Shown here: piece after piece, positions 1 through 7,896 of the stretch
Layout: each line of letters opens with the position of its first letter
How positions within the stretch are numbered: position 1 is the first letter of the stretch
Assembly: GCF_006542765.1 (NCBI RefSeq)
Contig: NZ_SKCD01000011.1
Coordinates: forward strand, 496,001 to 560,000
Reading direction: 5' to 3'
Source: Paenibacillus luteus
Lineage (GTDB): Bacteria > Bacillota > Bacilli > Paenibacillales > Paenibacillaceae
DNA: 64,000 nt
The notes under the pieces: model-generated
The model's database searches: none
Seen by the model: only the letters and a program-made list of their open reading frames with translations
Told to the model about the DNA's origin: nothing
Position numbers and translations under genes: made by a program

Positions 1-131
1 TTTTTCATAAACGTTGGATTTTTGAAGCGTCCTTTCATTTCCTCATAGCTTGTTGGGTAGCCTAATTCGCCCATTAAAAAAGCGATGCCATCAATGTCTT
101 CCAAAGTACAGTCTCTTACAATAACACTCAT
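1..131 (-). CDS. GNAT-type N-acetyltransferase, N-terminal fragment
   Basis: The reading frame is open from an ATG at 131 to the window edge, so only about 43 N-terminal residues are visible. The start is preceded by a GGGGG Shine-Dalgarno tract about 8 nt upstream. The visible text (SVIVRDCTLEDIDGIAFLM, then ELGYPTSYEEM) is the typical beginning of a GNAT acetyltransferase: beta1, alpha1 and the LGYP-type turn. GNAT enzymes transfer an acetyl group from acetyl-CoA to an amine. The acetyl-CoA loop and catalytic region lie outside the window, so the substrate cannot be inferred. Confidence 0.7.
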   Translation of the reverse strand, partial: MSVIVRDCTLEDIDGIAFLMGELGYPTSYEEMKGRFKNPTFMK

Positions 132-238
132 TGAGCATCCCCCATCTCATACATTGTAATTTATGTGATCTATATTCGTTTCAACCATATTCATTTCTTT
201 TTAAAGAATCACGCTAACCTGCCCCTTAATAAAGAAAT

Positions 239-265
239 GGAGCAGCTGCCGCAGCAAACTGCTCC
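239..265 (-). terminator. inverted repeat, possible terminator of the DinB-like gene
   Basis: Seven-base arms (GGAGCAG / CTGCTCC) enclose a 13-nt loop about 75 nt downstream of the DinB-family stop codon. On the minus strand the hairpin is followed by ATTTCTTTATT, a broken T tract, so termination would be weak. Confidence 0.4.
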
Positions 266-339
266 TTAATTGTTCAACTATCGTTTGCCGTTAGGTCAAT
301 GCTAATCTCATTCCGAGTAATGCTGTTTATTAGGCCCCG

Positions 340-795
340 TTAGAGCCTCGCGAACGTGATGTAATCGACTTGGACGGGCTCTGCCGATTCGATTCGAAGT
401 GCCCGGTTGATCTGTCCCCGGTGATATTGCCCATGTAAGAGGACCTGCGACAGGATGTCCCTGACGGAAGTTCGGAACGGAACCCCGCTCTGGTTCTCAT
501 AGTTGACCATCTCGTCCAACTCGGATTCCTCGAGCCCTTCGATATAAACGCGATATTGCTCGGCGTTCTCTTCAAACAACGTCCGGATCGCCGTCAGGTC
601 TTCCGCTTCCTCCCACAACGAATATTGCGCACTGCCCTTGCCCTGCAATCGGGACAACCAGACTCGTTCCGCGACCGCGATGTGCCGAGCCAGCTTCAGA
701 AGGTCCTTGTTCTTCGTCTCACTCTCCTCGAGCGCGTCCAAAATACGTCCGTCCGCCCAGTATAGATGGTCCATCATGCGCTTGATCGTCTTCAT
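340..795 (-). CDS. DinB-family (YfiT/DinB-like) four-helix metal-binding protein
   Basis: A 151-residue protein with the DinB fold signature. The N-terminal helix has DHLYWAD and the C-terminal half has LLHGQYHRGQIN, whose HxxxH, with an N-terminal His, is the usual divalent-metal triad. Family members are putative metal-dependent hydrolases or thiol transferases; the name comes from a DNA-damage-induced B. subtilis gene and does not show function. The ATG start has a GAGGGGGA Shine-Dalgarno. The gene stands alone, between a GNAT gene and a small hypothetical ORF on the same strand. Confidence 0.85.
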   Translation of the reverse strand: MKTIKRMMDHLYWADGRILDALEESETKNKDLLKLARHIAVAERVWLSRLQGKGSAQYSLWEEAEDLTAIRTLFEENAEQYRVYIEGLEESELDEMVNYENQSGVPFRTSVRDILSQVLLHGQYHRGQINRALRIESAEPVQVDYITFARL

Positions 796-886
796 TACGG
801 TTTCCCCCTCTTCGTATCATCGATTACTTGAACCTGCTGTTCCCCGCTAGCGTAATAATTTTGCATTGAAATGAAGCCCTAAAATT

Positions 887-1189
887 TCAATAATTTCTGC
901 GCTCGCAACTTTCATTCAAGTCATCTCCATCATAAAATAAATCAGAGCGATAGCTTTGAAATACGTGATGCTCTCTACCACCTTCTTCTTGAGTATAAAG
1001 CCTGTATTTAACTCTAAAATCAGCTGGATGGTTCCATATTTCTTCATAGGGTTTCCACCCCGAGGCCCCCCTCACACAATTAGTTCTCACCTCAAGAGTA
1101 CCATAAAATGGGTAACCTATTGCACCGCTTTGCGCAAAATAAAGCTTGTAACCATTCACGGTTGACATTAACGTAACGGCAATGTTCAT
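887..1189 (-). CDS. small hypothetical protein, possibly 5'-truncated
   Basis: An open frame of about 100 residues has natural-looking composition (NGYKLYFAQSGAIGYPFYGT, then PYEEIW, ending DDLNESCERRNY), rich in aromatic and acidic residues. I do not recognise a family. The start is uncertain: ATG at 1189 or 1168 are options and neither has a Shine-Dalgarno. The frame stays open up to 1234, running under the ribosome-binding site and first codons of the divergent MerR-fusion gene. It may be a real small gene, or the remnant of one whose 5' end was replaced when the MerR gene arrived. Confidence 0.4.
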   Translation of the reverse strand: MNIAVTLMSTVNGYKLYFAQSGAIGYPFYGTLEVRTNCVRGASGWKPYEEIWNHPADFRVKYRLYTQEEGGREHHVFQSYRSDLFYDGDDLNESCERRNY

Positions 1190-1212
1190 AATGAGGGGAG
1201 GAGGTGAAGTCG

Positions 1213-2232
1213 ATGAAAGTTCATGAGGCAGCAAAAATGCTTGGAGTTACCCCTCGCACGCTGCGTTTTTATGAGGAAAAAGGACTAATTACTCCATACA
1301 AGGCGCTCGAAAACCGATATCGCGACTATTCAGAAGCCGATCTTATCCAACTACGCTGGATTATTTCGCTTAGAGAGCTCGGACTGCCCCTTTCGTCCAT
1401 TCAGGATGCTTTATCCGCTGTCCAACAACCGGATGCATTCCTTCGTAAAGTAGAAGCAGCACGCAAGCTCTTATATGAATCTTGGATTACAGCGACAAAA
1501 GCACTGCAAGCCTTGGATGAAACCATTTCCGTATGGGAGAAAAACGGTAACACCAACTTGCACCAACTGGAGAGCGCTGCTGAGGAGATGAAGCAAAACC
1601 GAATGCTGCGGGCTTCATGGAGCGATCTTTGGAACTATGATGATATCGCGCTGCAGCACGGTTACCGAGCTCCGCTTATTACGCTGAATGGAATCATATC
1701 CGAAGAACACTATAATTTATCACTTCACAAAACGATTGAATGGCTGGACCCACGTCATGATGAAATCGGTTTGGAGCTTGGCGCAGGCAGTGGAAATTTA
1801 TCGGTGCTAGTCACGAATGCAGGGGCAAAGCTTACTGTCGTTGAACAATCCGCCGAAATGCTGTCCTTGATCAGGGAAAGGCTGCCTGATGTCGATGCCA
1901 AGCAAGGCAACCTACTTGCGCTCCCTCTTGCCGCTCAAAGTTATTCTTTTATCGTTTGCACCTTTGCCATGCATCATTTGACTTCTTCCCAGCAGCTGCT
2001 GGCACTGGCGGAAATGGACCGGGTATTGCTGAACGGTGGACGTATTGTCATTACTGGGCTAATGAACCCGATCGAAGAGGAACTAGAAACTGGAAATTAC
2101 GTTGAACAGCAGTTGAAATGGTGTCCTTCCTCTGCTTTCGAATTGGCAAATTGGCTAAATGTCAAAGGCTATTCTACCTTATCGAATCCATTAGGCACGC
2201 CAATCGGACTTCTGTATGCTTGCAAGCCCTGA
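1213..2232 (+). CDS. MerR-type HTH fused to class I SAM methyltransferase
   Basis: A 339-residue two-part protein. Residues 1-70 are a MerR winged helix (VHEAAKMLGVTPRTLRFYE, then RYRDYSEADL), and a helical linker of about 60 residues resembling the MerR dimerisation coil follows. Residues about 180-300 are a class I methyltransferase: motif I LELGAGSGN at 188-195, an acidic strand end VVEQS at 210-213, and a later CTFAMHHLT. I chose the ATG at 1213 because a very strong GGGGAGGAGGTGA lies just upstream; an in-frame GTG at 1204 falls inside that Shine-Dalgarno. The fusion suggests a regulator that binds SAM or a small-molecule substrate, or a methyltransferase that controls its own expression. 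It has no operon partner. Confidence 0.85.
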   Translation: MKVHEAAKMLGVTPRTLRFYEEKGLITPYKALENRYRDYSEADLIQLRWIISLRELGLPLSSIQDALSAVQQPDAFLRKVEAARKLLYESWITATKALQALDETISVWEKNGNTNLHQLESAAEEMKQNRMLRASWSDLWNYDDIALQHGYRAPLITLNGIISEEHYNLSLHKTIEWLDPRHDEIGLELGAGSGNLSVLVTNAGAKLTVVEQSAEMLSLIRERLPDVDAKQGNLLALPLAAQSYSFIVCTFAMHHLTSSQQLLALAEMDRVLLNGGRIVITGLMNPIEEELETGNYVEQQLKWCPSSAFELANWLNVKGYSTLSNPLGTPIGLLYACKP

Positions 2233-2413
2233 TATCCGTTAGCAGAATTGAGTCAATCATCGCCTGTGTCAGGAGAATGTCGGACATATGGACGAAGCCG
2301 ATGCCTGGCGCTCGGTTGGGGACTACGGCAACGCAAGCACCACAGTGAAACTCGATGCCTAACGGTATCGGGTTCTTTCTTCCCCACACACCTCCTGACA
2401 CATTACTGAGCTG

Positions 2414-3298
2414 CTATGATTTTAAGAATCGAATAAGCTCTTCATGGATGACCGCAGGCTGTTCATGGTTAATGCCATGCCCTGCGTTTGGAATCACTTT
2501 ATAGAAATAACCTCCATCCTTTAAAATTTTGATGAAATTTTTCTTGGCATGAATTCTATGCTCCGCGATTAGAAAATAAAGCTTGTCCTTTATCGCGCTC
2601 CCTTTGCTTGGTTCATATTTTTCAATTTTATGGTTGAACATCGCTTTTTGATTATGATTTTTCATCAGTAGAACGAGGTGCTTGGCAAGCAAAGGATTTT
2701 GAACAAATAAATTGGAGTTTGGTGAGCTCATCTTTTTCATGATGTTAAGCAAGTTTCGCTCTGTTGGCAGCATGATTTCGGGGAACATGATCAGCAGCAT
2801 TTGGATCATCGTTTTGAGTGGCTGAGTGACCATTCCTCCTTCCATGCAAACCACCTTGTTTATCCGGCTATGATTAACCGTAGCGAAGTTATAGGCCATG
2901 TAGGCACCGTTGGATACGCCTGCGATATTGTAGTAATCGAGTTTAAAATAATCAGCAATTTGCAGTATCCACTCGACTTGATTAAATGTGTTTTTATTAA
3001 AATTCCCATTCGGCACGCTTTTCCCAGGACCGCCAATGGTATCCACAGCGATACAAAAAAAGTGCTTAGACAGCTCCTTCATATTTAACATCCACATAAC
3101 TGCAGAATTATCCCCCACTCCATGAAGCAAAAGAAGCGGTGGGTTGCCTTCGCATCCAGCTGTAATACAATGAGTGATTCCAAACCGGGTTTCCACATCA
3201 TGTTCCTCTAATGATACAGACCACAAGCCAAGCAGCAGCTCGTATGAAGCCCATACCTGCTGTTTACCTGACTCTGTTTTGAATGGATTTACCATCAT
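2414..3298 (-). CDS. alpha/beta-hydrolase (carboxylesterase-like)
   Basis: A 294-residue serine hydrolase of the alpha/beta fold. The oxyanion segment is LLLLHGVGD, the nucleophile elbow GVSNGA supplies the catalytic Ser, and the C-terminal NAGHGIN supplies the catalytic His; an Asp or Glu in LIAEH is the probable third member. The natural substrate is unknown. The first of two adjacent ATGs (3298) is preceded by GGGGAGGAG at good spacing. It lies 31 bp downstream of the TetR gene on the same strand, so the pair is very likely one operon and the hydrolase the target of that repressor. Confidence 0.85.
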   Translation of the reverse strand: MMVNPFKTESGKQQVWASYELLLGLWSVSLEEHDVETRFGITHCITAGCEGNPPLLLLHGVGDNSAVMWMLNMKELSKHFFCIAVDTIGGPGKSVPNGNFNKNTFNQVEWILQIADYFKLDYYNIAGVSNGAYMAYNFATVNHSRINKVVCMEGGMVTQPLKTMIQMLLIMFPEIMLPTERNLLNIMKKMSSPNSNLFVQNPLLAKHLVLLMKNHNQKAMFNHKIEKYEPSKGSAIKDKLYFLIAEHRIHAKKNFIKILKDGGYFYKVIPNAGHGINHEQPAVIHEELIRFLKS

Positions 3299-3329
3299 CA
3301 GCAATCTCCTCCCCTAATCAAACTCATGA

Positions 3330-3959
3330 TCAATTGTTCTTCATTAAAAATTGTAAAACGATCTCAGCAGATGGAAAGGGGATATCCGCAGAGGTTTGCA
3401 ATCTTGCGATTCCGAGGCCTTGAATGAAAGAAAAATAGGTAATGGCAAGCATCAACGGGTCTTTTTCTGTAAATTCTCCGGCTCGCTGCCCTACTATAAT
3501 TAAAGGAACAAGCAGCTCAAACGGTTTTCTGCTATTTTCTTTTGTTAACCGCTTTGCTTCTTCTGGAATGGCATCAGAGGTAACCGTCTGAATCAATATC
3601 AATCTCCAATGCTGAATGGCAATGCTATCGGGTGATAAAAAAGCTTCCGTCAGCCAGACCATCTTCTGAAGTGGCGATCCGGGCATTTCAGTGGCGTACT
3701 TGATTGATTGCCAAGCTCCCTCTGAGGCAAGCTGAACAATTTTGGTGAAAATTTCTTCTTTTGATTTAAAATAAGTATATACATAACCTTGGCTAAAACC
3801 CGCGCTAGCTGCTATATCTTTGATTTTAGCGCCTACGAATCCTTTCTTAGCGAACACCTCATTGGCGTGAATGATAATTTGCCTAATTGCAGGATCCGAT
3901 ACGGATTGTTCAAAGCCTTTCATAAATTTCTGTTGTAATTGCTTGCTTTCCAATGACAT
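3330..3959 (-). CDS. TetR/AcrR-family transcriptional repressor
   Basis: A 209-residue regulator. The N-terminal TetR helix-turn-helix is clear (IKDIAASAGFSQGYVYTYFK at about residues 46-65, then KEEIF); the rest is an all-helical ligand and dimer domain of normal length. The ATG at 3959 is preceded by AAGGTGG; upstream in-frame codons lie inside the operator and are unlikely to be used. The sigma-A-like promoter at 3994-4022 and the palindrome at 3975-3992 sit directly upstream, so autorepression is the simplest model. The hydrolase follows in the same operon. Confidence 0.9.
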   Translation of the reverse strand: MSLESKQLQQKFMKGFEQSVSDPAIRQIIIHANEVFAKKGFVGAKIKDIAASAGFSQGYVYTYFKSKEEIFTKIVQLASEGAWQSIKYATEMPGSPLQKMVWLTEAFLSPDSIAIQHWRLILIQTVTSDAIPEEAKRLTKENSRKPFELLVPLIIVGQRAGEFTEKDPLMLAITYFSFIQGLGIARLQTSADIPFPSAEIVLQFLMKNN

Positions 3960-3974
3960 CCTCAACCCACCTTT

Positions 3975-3992
3975 TGAATGAATGTTCATTCA
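3975..3992. promoter_or_regulatory. TetR-type palindromic operator
   Basis: Perfect 8-bp arms TGAATGAA / TTCATTCA are separated by TG. The site begins one base after the -10 box and would cover the transcription start, so binding would block initiation. The TGAATGA...TCATTCA form is common for TetR-family operators. Confidence 0.75.
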
Positions 3993-3993
3993 C

Positions 3994-4022
3994 ATTTTAA
4001 CATCTGATTATATATTTGTAAA
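3994..4022 (-). promoter_or_regulatory. sigma-A promoter of the tetR-hydrolase operon
   Basis: On the minus strand TTTACA (-35, 4022-4017) and TAAAAT (-10, 3999-3994) are exactly 17 bp apart, each matching five of six consensus bases. Confidence 0.7.
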
Positions 4023-4032
4023 TGTTTACCTT

Positions 4033-4911
4033 TTAGTAGCTACCTTCAGTAGACCAATGTGCAGGACGGGCTAGATGCGTTGGCAGCTTCGTTTGGGCAT
4101 CTCCCTTAGCAGAATTCAACTGGGCTTGTGTAAGAAAAATACTTTCTGACAGATCAGCTCCACTAAGCTCGGCGTCCCGAAAATCAGCGCCAATGAGATC
4201 AGCTGCTCTCAGATCGGCTCCTCTAAGATCAGCCGCAATTAAATAGGCCCCTCTCAAGTTCGAGCTCCTTAGATCGTAACCCTTTAACTTGGCTTCAATG
4301 AGGTCAGCTCCTCGACCAAATCTCCTCTGGTGCCCTCTGCCTTTACTGCTTGGTTTCTGCTTGCGCTGTGCCTCTGTTCGAACAAAATCGCTGGTTTGCA
4401 GCAGCAGCACGTTCACATCAGCCCGGTGTCTGAAAACATCAACATGGATTAATGAATCAGGCTCCAAGTTGGTCAGACGTTCCGTCTCGTCCAACGCAAG
4501 CTCGAGTTCACTGTGGATGGAATGCGTTTCCGGAATCGCTAAAGCTTCACTTAAGTACCATAGCAGCTCTTGAAGCTGCTTCATGATCCGGAACACTTCA
4601 AACATGAGAGCCGCAGATGCCGGAGCTTTTCTCCAGTCTTGTCCCTTATAGGTAAACTGAGATACCTTCTGTCCAGCGCCGAAGCAGTCATAGACGGTAC
4701 AGCCTTTGAAACCTAGCTGCCTGAGGTTCATGTGAACACAGCAGCGAAAGTTTTCCTGCAAATTACTGCAAGGCTGACCGGCGTCTTTGTTGATCGCAAA
4801 ATCGGTAGAAGCTGCAAAAGGCAATGCCACGCAGCAAAGACCAAAACAGTTCTCACAATCCGCTATCAAGCTCTCTTTTTTGTTATGAAACGACTCTACA
4901 TGAATGCTCAT
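4033..4911 (-). CDS. pentapeptide-repeat protein with N-terminal Cys cluster
   Basis: A 292-residue two-domain protein. The N-terminal 80 residues have nine cysteines (C19, C22, C26, C27, C48, C57, C58, C71, C76) starting with CENCFGLCC, the pattern of metal or Fe-S binding UPF0153/YkgJ-like domains. A helical middle follows. From about residue 195 to 270 there are tandem pentapeptide repeats of the A(D/N)LRG type (DLRGADLRAADLIGADF), which form a right-handed quadrilateral beta-helix. The final 25 residues are not repeats. The combination suggests a redox- or metal-sensing head on a binding helix; the partner is unknown. Start ATG 4911 has AAGGAT upstream. Confidence 0.8.
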   Translation of the reverse strand: MSIHVESFHNKKESLIADCENCFGLCCVALPFAASTDFAINKDAGQPCSNLQENFRCCVHMNLRQLGFKGCTVYDCFGAGQKVSQFTYKGQDWRKAPASAALMFEVFRIMKQLQELLWYLSEALAIPETHSIHSELELALDETERLTNLEPDSLIHVDVFRHRADVNVLLLQTSDFVRTEAQRKQKPSSKGRGHQRRFGRGADLIEAKLKGYDLRSSNLRGAYLIAADLRGADLRAADLIGADFRDAELSGADLSESIFLTQAQLNSAKGDAQTKLPTHLARPAHWSTEGSY

Positions 4912-5037
4912 CGTTTGAAATCCTTCTTTCTACATTTGCAGCTACAAATTGGTTTAATCACACCATTGTATCATTTCAAAATAAGACACCAAATGGAAAA
5001 AATGACTTTAATTAAACTTTACCAGCTTGCTTTCCTA

Positions 5038-5772
5038 TCAAATCTTCTCCGCCGCAATCATCAGGAACATCGGTCTGCGGAGTTCATCCTGCATACCTGG
5101 CGTGTTCGCCAGCATGTCTTGCGTTGGCTTAGGTTCGGAAAGCTTCTTGATGCTAAAACCAGATTCAATAAGCACATTTATATAATGAGCTACGGTGCGA
5201 TGGTACTTGACAACATCATTTCCCAAAAATCTAGCTATACGCGAGCCTTCCAGATAATAGTTATCAACCGGCCAGTGCAGCTTTTCGCCTTGCTGGCCAT
5301 AGTGCCAATCCTGCGCAGCAACCGATGTAAACACGGGATGCTCAACCGAAAGCACGAAACTCCCACCAACGGTTAAGCTATGGTGAATCTTCTGGCAGAT
5401 CAAATCGAACCGTTCAATATAGTGCAAGGCAAGTGAACTAATGACAACATTAAATTGCTCGGAGGCAAATGCAATATCTTCGATTGCAAGCTGCACATAT
5501 TGAATATGGGGATCTTCCGTCATCGAACGGGCGCGTTCAAGCATTTTTTCCGAGAGGTCTACGCCAACTACGGATTGTGCTTGCTGCTCTCGGGCATACC
5601 GGCAATGCCAGCCAAACCCGCAGCCAAGATCAAGCACACGTTTGCCATTCAGATCCGGAAGCATGGGCCGTAAAGATTCCCACTCTCCGGCGGCGTTCAA
5701 ACCTCCGACCGAACGGGCCATTTTGCTATATTTTTCGAAAAAGTCGGTATCGTCATATTTGTTCTGTTTCAT
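5038..5772 (-). CDS. class I SAM-dependent methyltransferase
   Basis: A 244-residue methyltransferase with motif I VLDLGCGFGWH, an acidic motif II GVDLSEKML and motif IV/V text (NVVISSLALHYIERFD). The fold resembles UbiE/Methyltransf_11 small-molecule enzymes; the substrate is unknown. I chose ATG 5772 (MKQNKYDDTDFF) because earlier in-frame options start only from TTG inside the AT-rich control region. An AGAGGG sequence lies upstream at a longer than usual distance. The gene appears monocistronic. Confidence 0.85.
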   Translation of the reverse strand: MKQNKYDDTDFFEKYSKMARSVGGLNAAGEWESLRPMLPDLNGKRVLDLGCGFGWHCRYAREQQAQSVVGVDLSEKMLERARSMTEDPHIQYVQLAIEDIAFASEQFNVVISSLALHYIERFDLICQKIHHSLTVGGSFVLSVEHPVFTSVAAQDWHYGQQGEKLHWPVDNYYLEGSRIARFLGNDVVKYHRTVAHYINVLIESGFSIKKLSEPKPTQDMLANTPGMQDELRRPMFLMIAAEKI

Positions 5773-5830
5773 ATAGCTACAGCTACCCTCTTTCCTATTT
5801 ATAATCAATATTCATTCTGATTTGAATTTT

Positions 5831-5852
5831 AATTCATATTATAATATGAATT
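5831..5852. promoter_or_regulatory. 22-bp AT-rich perfect palindrome upstream of the methyltransferase
   Basis: AATTCATATT and AATATGAATT are perfect arms around AT, about 60 bp upstream of the methyltransferase ATG, where an operator would be expected. It has no T tract and no GC pairs strong enough for a terminator. Confidence 0.45.
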
Positions 5853-5943
5853 GTTTACGGTTTCAAAAAATATGTTTCGAATAGTAACTTCAAATCATTC
5901 GAAAGAAAGATTTATGAAGCAACAATTCGACCTTCTGACCCAG

Positions 5944-5972
5944 AAAAAAAGACCAAGCACGATGGCTTAGCC
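5944..5972 (-). terminator. rho-independent terminator of hbd-ackA-dnaD
   Basis: An eight-pair stem (GGCTAAGC with GCTTGGTC, including GU pairs) with a 6-nt loop overlaps the dnaD stop codon and is followed by seven T on the minus strand. Confidence 0.75.
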
Positions 5973-6647
5973 TCTTCCTCCCCTAAACTTCTGCGCGTGT
6001 GCGCGAGCTTCTTCCGCATTGGTTACTCGGTTGCGGCTCCACTCGATCAGAATTCGGTCAATATAGCGCAGACTTAGCTTTCCTGCAAATACGGCTTCTT
6101 TAAGGGCAAATCGGATAATTTCATCCGTATAGCGATCGTGATCCAACCAGCCAGAGATTGTTTCACATTCAATCGGTGAGAGCAATCGCCCGAATTCCTG
6201 CTCGAACACGCTGAATAGATCTGATGGTGACGCTGCCTGCGGCTTCAACGGCTGACGTTCTGCCTTTCTCGTCTCTCGCTTCTGCTCCGAAGTCAGTGCC
6301 GCTGCCTTAAGCAACCATCCGGTCCAGTTGTAACGCTCAGATTGCATTCCCGTGGAGTTGTCTATATACTCATCGATCGTCAGAAAATCTTCCTTCATCA
6401 ACCGCCCCAAAGATTGACCAACTTCGCGAACCGTCTGTCCCATCCGTTCAGCCAGCTCCTCAGGCGTAGGAAAATCGTTCATATCCGCTTCCGTGTACAC
6501 CATGATTTGCAGCATAAGCATCGCTTCTGTGTCTGACAAACCAAGCTGGTGGTAGGTTCGAAGCAGCATGGCAGACACATACACACCGCCCTCTTGCAAG
6601 GCGGCGGCCATTCCATGGGAATACGCCTTCCATATTTCGTTGTTCAA
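5967..6647 (-). CDS. dnaD: DnaD-like replication initiation/restart protein
   Basis: A 226-residue protein with the two DnaD regions: an N-terminal winged helix (LLRTYHQLGLSDTEAMLML, then FPTPEELAERMG) and a C-terminal DnaB2/DnaD domain (FEQEFGRLLSPIECETISGW, then ending YIDRILIEW with the WxxxxV-type tail). In B. subtilis DnaD helps load the replicative helicase at oriC and at stalled forks. The TTG at 6647 lies 9 nt after AGGAGG; another TTG at 6653 is too close to it. It is 26 bp downstream of ackA, an unusual neighbour. In B. subtilis dnaD lies beside asnS and nth. Confidence 0.88.
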   Translation of the reverse strand: MNNEIWKAYSHGMAAALQEGGVYVSAMLLRTYHQLGLSDTEAMLMLQIMVYTEADMNDFPTPEELAERMGQTVREVGQSLGRLMKEDFLTIDEYIDNSTGMQSERYNWTGWLLKAAALTSEQKRETRKAERQPLKPQAASPSDLFSVFEQEFGRLLSPIECETISGWLDHDRYTDEIIRFALKEAVFAGKLSLRYIDRILIEWSRNRVTNAEEARAHAQKFRGGRG

Positions 6648-6678
6648 TACCAACTGCCTCCTAAAAGGTTAAACCACT

Positions 6679-7896
6679 TTATGTCGTTTGTGCTTCGGCT
6701 TCTTTCACCAGGTTGTAGGTATCTCGGGCAATCAGAAGCTCTTCATTCGTAGGCACGACAAGCACTTTCACACGTGAGCTATCCGTAGTAATCGCCCTTG
6801 CATCCTTGCGGCGTTCTGCGTTCCGTGCATCATCCAGCTCAATGCCAAGGAACGAGATGCCTTCGCATATCGCTTGGCGGAGCGCTACTGAGTTTTCACC
6901 TACTCCAGCAGTAAATACGATTGTATCCACGCCGTTCATAGCTGCTGCGTAAGCGCCAATGTATTTTTTCACACGGTAAGCGTACATGTCGAATGCAAGC
7001 TTGGCATTCTTGTCGCCTTCGAGCATCGCTTCTGTCACCTCGCGCATGTCACTACTGATGCCTGAAATGGCAAGCATGCCGCTGTGTTTGTTAAGCATAG
7101 AATTAACTTCATTCAATGTCAATTCCTCTTTGTTCATAACAAACGGTACGATCGCCGGATCAATATCGCCGCTTCTCGTCCCCATCATGAGTCCCTCAAG
7201 AGGCGTCATCCCCATACTAGTATCGAATGATTTGCCGTCCAAAATCGCCGCACAGCTAGCGCCATTGCCGATATGGCAGGTGATCATTTTAAGTGATTCA
7301 AGCGGTTTTTGCAAATATTGGGCTGCTTGTGCACTTACATAGGAATGCGACGTGCCGTGAAAGCCGTATCTGCGAATTTTGTGACGACGATATAACACCG
7401 TAGGAATAGGGTACAAATACGATGTATTCGGCATCGATTGATGAAACGCCGTATCAAATACAACCGCCTGTGGAACATTGGGCAAATTCGTTTCGACAGC
7501 CGAAATCCCCATCATATGAGCTGGATTATGAAGCGGAGCAAGATCGAACAAGCGGCGAATTTCCAGCTTAACCTCTTGCGTTACAAGAACGGAGCTGCTG
7601 AATACTTCGCCGCCGTGTACGACGCGATGCCCGACCGCCTCAATCTCGTTTAAATGGCTGATTGCACCGAACTCCGGATGAGTGAGCATATCAATGACAC
7701 GCTTCACTGCCGTTACATGATCCAATATTTCGCTGACATTGCGAACCTCTGGCTTATCTACTGGCTCGTGCGTCACGATGGAGGAATCCATTCCGATTCG
7801 CTCGACGCGCCCGCTCGCCAGCACCGATTCATCCCGCATGTCATAAAGCTGATATTTCAAAGAAGAGCTGCCTGCATTAATTACGAGTACTTTCAT
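6679..7896 (-). CDS. ackA: acetate kinase
   Basis: A full-length 405-residue acetate kinase, which converts acetyl phosphate and ADP to acetate and ATP. All family blocks are present: VINAGSSSLKYQLYD at the N-terminus, HRVVHGG, the phosphate-binding RRYGFHGTSH, TCHIGNGAS, the adenosine-binding FTAGVGENS, and a normal C-terminus. The ATG overlaps the preceding hbd stop as TAATG, so translation is probably coupled. Phosphotransacetylase is not in the window. Placement after hbd hints at a shared fermentative or acyl-CoA role, and the rex redox regulator is encoded about 5 kb away. Confidence 0.97.
   Translation of the reverse strand: MKVLVINAGSSSLKYQLYDMRDESVLASGRVERIGMDSSIVTHEPVDKPEVRNVSEILDHVTAVKRVIDMLTHPEFGAISHLNEIEAVGHRVVHGGEVFSSSVLVTQEVKLEIRRLFDLAPLHNPAHMMGISAVETNLPNVPQAVVFDTAFHQSMPNTSYLYPIPTVLYRRHKIRRYGFHGTSHSYVSAQAAQYLQKPLESLKMITCHIGNGASCAAILDGKSFDTSMGMTPLEGLMMGTRSGDIDPAIVPFVMNKEELTLNEVNSMLNKHSGMLAISGISSDMREVTEAMLEGDKNAKLAFDMYAYRVKKYIGAYAAAMNGVDTIVFTAGVGENSVALRQAICEGISFLGIELDDARNAERRKDARAITTDSSRVKVLVVPTNEELLIARDTYNLVKEAEAQTT

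Noticed and set aside
2174..2401. Minus-strand 75-codon frame in the gap after the MerR fusion
   Set aside because: It overlaps the end of that gene, has no ribosome-binding site and resembles no family; the gap of 181 bp otherwise shows nothing I can name.
4732..5376. Long plus-strand frame of 214 codons
   Set aside because: It runs antisense across the 5' part of the pentapeptide-repeat gene and the 3' part of the methyltransferase gene, both of which have clear family motifs.
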